Part shown: in pieces, positions 59,239-64,000 of the stretch | Layout of the letters: every line of letters begins with the position of its first letter | Position numbering within the stretch: position 1 is the stretch's first letter | NCBI GenBank assembly: GCA_938015595.1 | Contig: CALLPI010000008.1 | Span: forward strand, 124,001 to 188,000 | Source of the DNA: an uncultured Saprospiraceae bacterium | GTDB taxonomy: Bacteria > Bacteroidota > Bacteroidia > Chitinophagales > Saprospiraceae | Reading direction: 5' to 3' | DNA: 64,000 nucleotides | Notes under the pieces: generated by a model | What the model saw: only the letters and a program-made list of their open reading frames with translations | Database searches by the model: none | Told to the model about the DNA's origin: nothing | Position numbers and translations under genes: made by a program

Positions 59239-62100
59239 ATGGCCAAGAAGAAAATTGTTGCAGCCCCCGTGCCCGAAATACTAGATAAGAGCGCGTTCAA
59301 AAGCAAGATATTCATCAAAGGCGCGCGCGCCAACAATCTCAAAAATATTGACCTGGAAATTCCCAAAAACCAGTTGGTGGTAGTCACTGGCGTATCTGGC
59401 TCGGGCAAGTCGTCTATTACCATGGACACCCTCTATGCCGAAGGCCAGCGCCGCTATGTGGAGAGTTTGTCGGCGTACGCCCGGCAGTTTCTCATGCGCA
59501 TGAAGAAACCCGAGGTGGACTACATCAAGGGCATCTGTCCGGCCATTGCCATAGAGCAGCGCGTGAGCACGGCCAATGCCCGCTCTACGGTGGGGACGCT
59601 TACCGAAATCTACGATTACCTGCGGCTACTGTACGCTCGTATTGGAAAAACCTACTCGCCCATATCAGGGCAAGTAGTAAAAAAACACGAAGTGAGCGAT
59701 GTGACAGATTTCATACAGTCCTTTCCTGAGAGCACTCGTGTACAACTTTTCATTCCTCTACCTTATAAGTATGGTGATCGCTTGCTGCGCGCCGAACTTG
59801 AACTGCTCCTCCAAAAAGGCTATACCCGCCTTTGGAAAGCCAACGAGCTGCTCTACATCCAGGATGTACTGGATAGCAATGAATCTTGGCTACAACACAA
59901 ACTGAAGGACATTGAGGATAAAGCCGGCTTCCGCATTCTGGTGGACCGATTCGTCGTAAGCCATGACAACCCCGAAAACCTCCAACGCATAGCCGACTCA
60001 GTGCAGACTGCCTTCTATGAAAGCGAGGGCGAGTGCATGGTAGCGCCAGAGGGTGTACCACCGCGGGAGTTCAATAACAGGTTTGAACTGGACGGCATGA
60101 CCTTCCCAGAGCCTACGCCCCAACTTTTCAACTTCAACAACCCTTTTGGCGCATGTCCATTATGTGAGGGCTTCAGCCTCGTTATGGGCATTGACGAAGA
60201 CAAGGTCATCCCCGACAAAACCCTCTCCGTATATCAGGGTGCCATTGCCTGTTGGAGAGGCGAAAAACACGGCCAATGGCTGGAGCATTTTCTTTCGGTA
60301 GCGCATCACTTTGACTTTCCGGTGCACCGGCCCTATCAAGAGCTCAGCAAGGAGCAAAAAAAACTCCTTTGGGAGGGGAATGCCCACTTCGACGGCATCT
60401 ATGCTTTTTTTGACGACTTGGAGCGCAACGCCTACAAAATCCAGAACCGCGTAATGCTGGCGCGCTACCGGGGCCGCACCCAATGTCGTGCTTGCGACGG
60501 TGGGCGCTTGCGCAAGGAGGCTACTTATGTAAAAATCGGGGGCAAAGCCATCACCGAACTCACCGTGATGCCCATTAGCGAACTACCGGAGTTTTTCGCC
60601 AATCTCTCGCTTAGTGATTTTGACCAACAGGTAGGCAAGCGCCTGCTGCTGGAAATCAACAAGCGCCTGCGCTTCATGAATGAGTTGGGGCTCGGCTACC
60701 TCACCCTCAACCGGCTTTCGTCCACCCTCAGCGGTGGCGAAATCCAGCGCATACACCTCACGCGCACTCTAGGCAGCAACCTCACCAGCTCCATGTATCT
60801 ACTGGACGAACCCAGCGTAGGCCTCCACCCCCGCGACACTGGCCGCCTCATCAAGGTGCTGCAATCTCTGCGCGACTTGGGCAATACCGTGGTGGTGGTT
60901 GAGCACGAGGAGGACGTTATTCGCCAAAGTGACTATCTAGTGGACATCGGGCCGTACGCCGGCATACATGGTGGCCAGGTGGTATTTGCCGGGCCTTTTG
61001 CCCGTATTTACGAGCAAGCGCACGATAGCCTTACCACACAGTACATGAGTGGTCGTATGCGCATCGAAGTACCTGCAGTACGCCGCAAACCCACCGACTT
61101 CATCATCATCAGAGGCGCACGGCAGCACAACCTCAAAAACATAGACGTGCGCATACCCGTGCATGCCCTCACGGTGGTGTCGGGGGTGTCGGGGTCGGGC
61201 AAAACCACTCTGGTACGCGACGTCTTCTACCCTGCCCTTTTGCGCCAAATGGGCCACACCCCCAAAAAAACGCCTGGCTTATACACTGCGCTGGAAGGTG
61301 CCTGGAAAAAACTCACCCATGTAGAAATGGTAAACCAAAGCCCCATCGGCAAGTCTTCGCGCTCCAACCCAGTCACCTACGTCAAGGCCTACGATGCTAT
61401 CCGCGATCTCATGGCTGCGCAGCAACTGTCCAAGATCCGGGGCTACAAGCCCAAGCACTTCTCTTTTAACGTAGAGGGCGGGCGCTGTGAAACCTGCAAA
61501 GGCGAGGGCGAAATCACTGTAGAAATGCAGTTTCTTGCCGACGTACATCTGGAGTGCGAGGAGTGCCGAGGCCGCCGCTTCAAGGATGAAGTGCTTGAGG
61601 TGCAATACCAAGGCAAAAACATATACGAAATACTAGATCTGACGGTAGAAGAGGCGCTGGAGTTCTTTAGGCATGCCAAAGAAATAGCACCTAAACTCAA
61701 GCCGCTGGCCGATGTAGGGCTGGGATATGTAAAACTTGGCCAATCGTCGAGCACCCTGTCTGGAGGCGAGGCGCAGCGCGTCAAGCTGGCTTCCTTTCTG
61801 GGTAAAGAGCGTAGTGACGAACGCATCCTGTTCATCTTTGACGAACCCACTACTGGCCTGCACTTTCACGATATTCGCAAATTGCTCGATGCGCTCAATG
61901 CCCTTGTGGAACGCGGCCACACGGTACTGGTGGTGGAGCACAACCTGGAGGTGATCAAATGTGCCGACTGGGTAATTGACCTCGGCCCGGAAGGAGGTGG
62001 TGCTGGCGGCTATCTCCTATTTGAAGGCCAACCAGAAGACCTTGCACAAGTAGAGGGGTCTTACACGGGGCGGTATTTGAGGGAGAAGCTGGGGGTATAG
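59239..62100 (+). CDS. uvrA: Excinuclease ABC subunit A
   Basis: Two ABC ATPase modules, GVSGSGKSS, CETCKGEGEI zinc finger; start refined to ATG 59239. Confidence 0.98.
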   Translation: MAKKKIVAAPVPEILDKSAFKSKIFIKGARANNLKNIDLEIPKNQLVVVTGVSGSGKSSITMDTLYAEGQRRYVESLSAYARQFLMRMKKPEVDYIKGICPAIAIEQRVSTANARSTVGTLTEIYDYLRLLYARIGKTYSPISGQVVKKHEVSDVTDFIQSFPESTRVQLFIPLPYKYGDRLLRAELELLLQKGYTRLWKANELLYIQDVLDSNESWLQHKLKDIEDKAGFRILVDRFVVSHDNPENLQRIADSVQTAFYESEGECMVAPEGVPPREFNNRFELDGMTFPEPTPQLFNFNNPFGACPLCEGFSLVMGIDEDKVIPDKTLSVYQGAIACWRGEKHGQWLEHFLSVAHHFDFPVHRPYQELSKEQKKLLWEGNAHFDGIYAFFDDLERNAYKIQNRVMLARYRGRTQCRACDGGRLRKEATYVKIGGKAITELTVMPISELPEFFANLSLSDFDQQVGKRLLLEINKRLRFMNELGLGYLTLNRLSSTLSGGEIQRIHLTRTLGSNLTSSMYLLDEPSVGLHPRDTGRLIKVLQSLRDLGNTVVVVEHEEDVIRQSDYLVDIGPYAGIHGGQVVFAGPFARIYEQAHDSLTTQYMSGRMRIEVPAVRRKPTDFIIIRGARQHNLKNIDVRIPVHALTVVSGVSGSGKTTLVRDVFYPALLRQMGHTPKKTPGLYTALEGAWKKLTHVEMVNQSPIGKSSRSNPVTYVKAYDAIRDLMAAQQLSKIRGYKPKHFSFNVEGGRCETCKGEGEITVEMQFLADVHLECEECRGRRFKDEVLEVQYQGKNIYEILDLTVEEALEFFRHAKEIAPKLKPLADVGLGYVKLGQSSSTLSGGEAQRVKLASFLGKERSDERILFIFDEPTTGLHFHDIRKLLDALNALVERGHTVLVVEHNLEVIKCADWVIDLGPEGGGAGGYLLFEGQPEDLAQVEGSYTGRYLREKLGV

Positions 62101-62179
62101 GGTAGGGGGCTTTATACCATTGCTGGCAAGGCAGTTTTCATGCCAACTTCATGCGGGGGTAGTGCAAGGCTGTGCTGGT

Positions 62180-62215
62180 GCTGGTTCGCACGGAGGAGGC
62201 AAAAGCTGCAAAGGC
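62180..62215. repeat. GCAAAGG-type intergenic repeat, copy 4
   Basis: GGTGCTGGTTCGCACGGAGGAGGCAAAAGCTGCAAAGGCTGC between convergent uvrA and response-regulator gene ends. Confidence 0.5.
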
Positions 62216-62233
62216 TGCCCGTTAGTACTACAT

Positions 62234-62920
62234 CTACTCTCCGACAAACTTATATCCCACCCCGCGAACCGAGAGAAAAAACTGCGGATTGGCCGGATCT
62301 TCCTCAAAGTATTTGCGAAAAGCAAGGATGAAATTGTCAATGGTGCGCGTGGACGGGAACACGTCATATCCCCATACGGTAGAGAGGATGTACTGGCGCG
62401 ATACTACCTCATTTTTGCGGTCTATGAGCAGCTTGAGTAGCATGGCCTCTTTTTTGGTGAGGGTGAAGTGCCCCTTTCGTCCCCAGGCTTCAAAAGTGGC
62501 AAAATTGACCCGATTATTGCCAAATGTCACTATTTCTGCAGCGAGCTCTGTGCTTTTGTGGGCGCGGCGCACCAGGTTGTGCACCCGCAGTAGCAGCTCC
62601 TCCAGGACAAAAGGCTTGGTGAGGTAGTCATCGGCGCCGAGTTTGAGGCCGGTCACACGGTCCATGGCGCTGTCTTTGGCTGTGAGGAAGAGGATGGGCA
62701 CTTCGCGGTCGGCGAGGCGTACTTGTTCACAAATTTCAAAGCCGCTGATTTCGGGCAGCATTACGTCGAGCAGGAGGAGGTCAAAGCGCTGCTCTTGTAC
62801 CAGTTGCATGGCCTCGCGCCCGCTGCTGGTGGCCACTACCTCGTAGTGTTCGAGTTCCAGGTTCAGTTTTACTGCCTCCCGGATGCTTTCTTCGTCTTCT
62901 ACCAGTAAGATTCGGTGCAT
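62234..62920 (-). CDS. OmpR-family response regulator
   Basis: ILLVEDEESIREAVK, LLLLDVMLPEISG, winged-helix C-terminus. Confidence 0.95.
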   Translation of the reverse strand: MHRILLVEDEESIREAVKLNLELEHYEVVATSSGREAMQLVQEQRFDLLLLDVMLPEISGFEICEQVRLADREVPILFLTAKDSAMDRVTGLKLGADDYLTKPFVLEELLLRVHNLVRRAHKSTELAAEIVTFGNNRVNFATFEAWGRKGHFTLTKKEAMLLKLLIDRKNEVVSRQYILSTVWGYDVFPSTRTIDNFILAFRKYFEEDPANPQFFLSVRGVGYKFVGE

Positions 62921-62926
62921 ATGGAT

Positions 62927-63928
62927 TCAAGATTTTGGCCAAGGCAAATCTATGCGAAAAATCGTTCCTGCCGGCTGGTTGTCCATTATGACGATGTGGC
63001 CTCCGTGCGCTTTTACCATCTGATACACGATGTACAAACCCAGGCCGGTACCTTTGGTTCGGCGGGTTTCTTCATTGCCAATGCGATAAAAACGGGCAAA
63101 TACTTTAGCGCGCTCGCGCTCTGGTATGCCGATGCCCTGGTCGGCTACCTCCAGGCGCAGGCCGATTTCGGTGCGGGTCATGCGCACCTGGATGCGGGCT
63201 GGTTCTGGAGAGTATTTCACGGCGTTTTCCAGAAGGTTGAGTACTACCGAAGTCATACCGGAGCGGTCGCCGGAGTAAGTTGGTAACTCGTTGGCTACCT
63301 CAAGGGCGAGTTGCGCCTGCGGGTATTTGCTCTGAAACTGCGTGGTGATTTCTTCCAGGAAGGTTTGCCATTGTATTGGTTCGAGATGCAGTTGATAGGC
63401 GGTGTCCAACTTAGCCGAGAGTAGCAGGTCGTTCACTAGGTTTTTGAGCCGCTGGGTTTCGCGCAGGGCATTGTTGAGTAGGCTGATACTTTGCTCGCGC
63501 GTAAGTTCTCGCTTTAGTTGGGTTTCCAGTGCTAGTTGTATGCCTGACAGGGGCGATTTCAATTCGTGCGTGATGGAGAGCAAGAAGTTGCGCCGCTGCC
63601 GCGAGGCATTTACCTCATTCCAGTACCCTCGATTGATGAACCAGATACCCAAAAGCAAGCTGAGAAAAAAGAAAATGCTCTCGCCCACGATCATGGTATT
63701 TTGCCGGATGTAGCGCTGGCGAAGCTCGGCATAAAAATCAGATTGGAAAAACGCTTCCTTGGAGCTCACCAGTTTTTGGGCCAACGCATTCTGGTAGTGC
63801 CACTCCAACCGGCTGTGGAAGGCATCCTGGTTTTTGCGATATAACAGCACCGACCACCATAGTACTGCCGCCATGATGTAGATGATAACCCCCAGAGATA
63901 ATGCTCGCAGCCGGATGTCCTGTTTCAT
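62927..63928 (-). CDS. Sensor histidine kinase
   Basis: ITHELKSPLSGIQ H-box, VLNLLENAVKYS, GTGLGLYIV. Confidence 0.95.
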   Translation of the reverse strand: MKQDIRLRALSLGVIIYIMAAVLWWSVLLYRKNQDAFHSRLEWHYQNALAQKLVSSKEAFFQSDFYAELRQRYIRQNTMIVGESIFFFLSLLLGIWFINRGYWNEVNASRQRRNFLLSITHELKSPLSGIQLALETQLKRELTREQSISLLNNALRETQRLKNLVNDLLLSAKLDTAYQLHLEPIQWQTFLEEITTQFQSKYPQAQLALEVANELPTYSGDRSGMTSVVLNLLENAVKYSPEPARIQVRMTRTEIGLRLEVADQGIGIPERERAKVFARFYRIGNEETRRTKGTGLGLYIVYQMVKAHGGHIVIMDNQPAGTIFRIDLPWPKS

Positions 63929-64000
63929 TCTGCAGTAGATTTGGCGCGTTTGTTTGTGCCGGAGCGCTGTTTTTTCTGTGGCGGTTTTGGTGCGGTGGTG
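63925..64000 (-). CDS. C-terminal tail of a gene upstream of the kinase (window edge)
   Basis: TTAPKPPQKKQRSGTNKRAKSTAE* with TGA overlapping the kinase ATG (ATGA). Confidence 0.45.
   Translation of the reverse strand, partial: TTAPKPPQKKQRSGTNKRAKSTAE

Overview
The window is 64 kb of a Bacteroidota chromosome, probably Saprospiria/Chitinophagia-like. Support for this: T9SS sorting domains, GldH, DUF4270/DUF4290/DUF4286 proteins and TAnnTTTG-type promoters. Most of it is ordinary core genome: an RND pump, htpG, rpiB, katG, rsmD, tsaD, HtrA, PNP, murA, glmS, panC, metG, uvrA and a two-component system. I saw no CRISPR, prophage or transposase. The most unusual locus is 13.7-15.8 kb. A tandem array of six tRNA-sized or tRNA-like RNA units lies directly upstream, on the same strand, of a TROVE/Ro60 (Rsr) gene that ends at a strong intrinsic terminator. 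All six units keep a canonical T-loop (TTC-R-A). Lys-UUU and Cys-GCA look like intact tRNAs. Asp-GUC has lost G18. The Arg-ACG-like and last units have decayed D and anticodon arms. One unit (14075-14180) is not a tRNA but a long-stem RNA with an embedded T-arm, resembling a bacterial Y RNA. Other observations: an orphan promoter-to-terminator unit predicting a ~330 nt structured ncRNA beside htpG (17.84-18.20 kb); a small orphan gene with its own terminator (9.5-9.86 kb); a dispersed palindromic repeat family (3 copies), one copy abutting a truncated flotillin pseudogene; a GCAAAGG-type repeat found mostly at convergent gene ends; and an adenylate cyclase / small hydrophobic protein / VWA operon with overlapping start and stop codons. 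All assignments come from reading the sequence. No database search was run.
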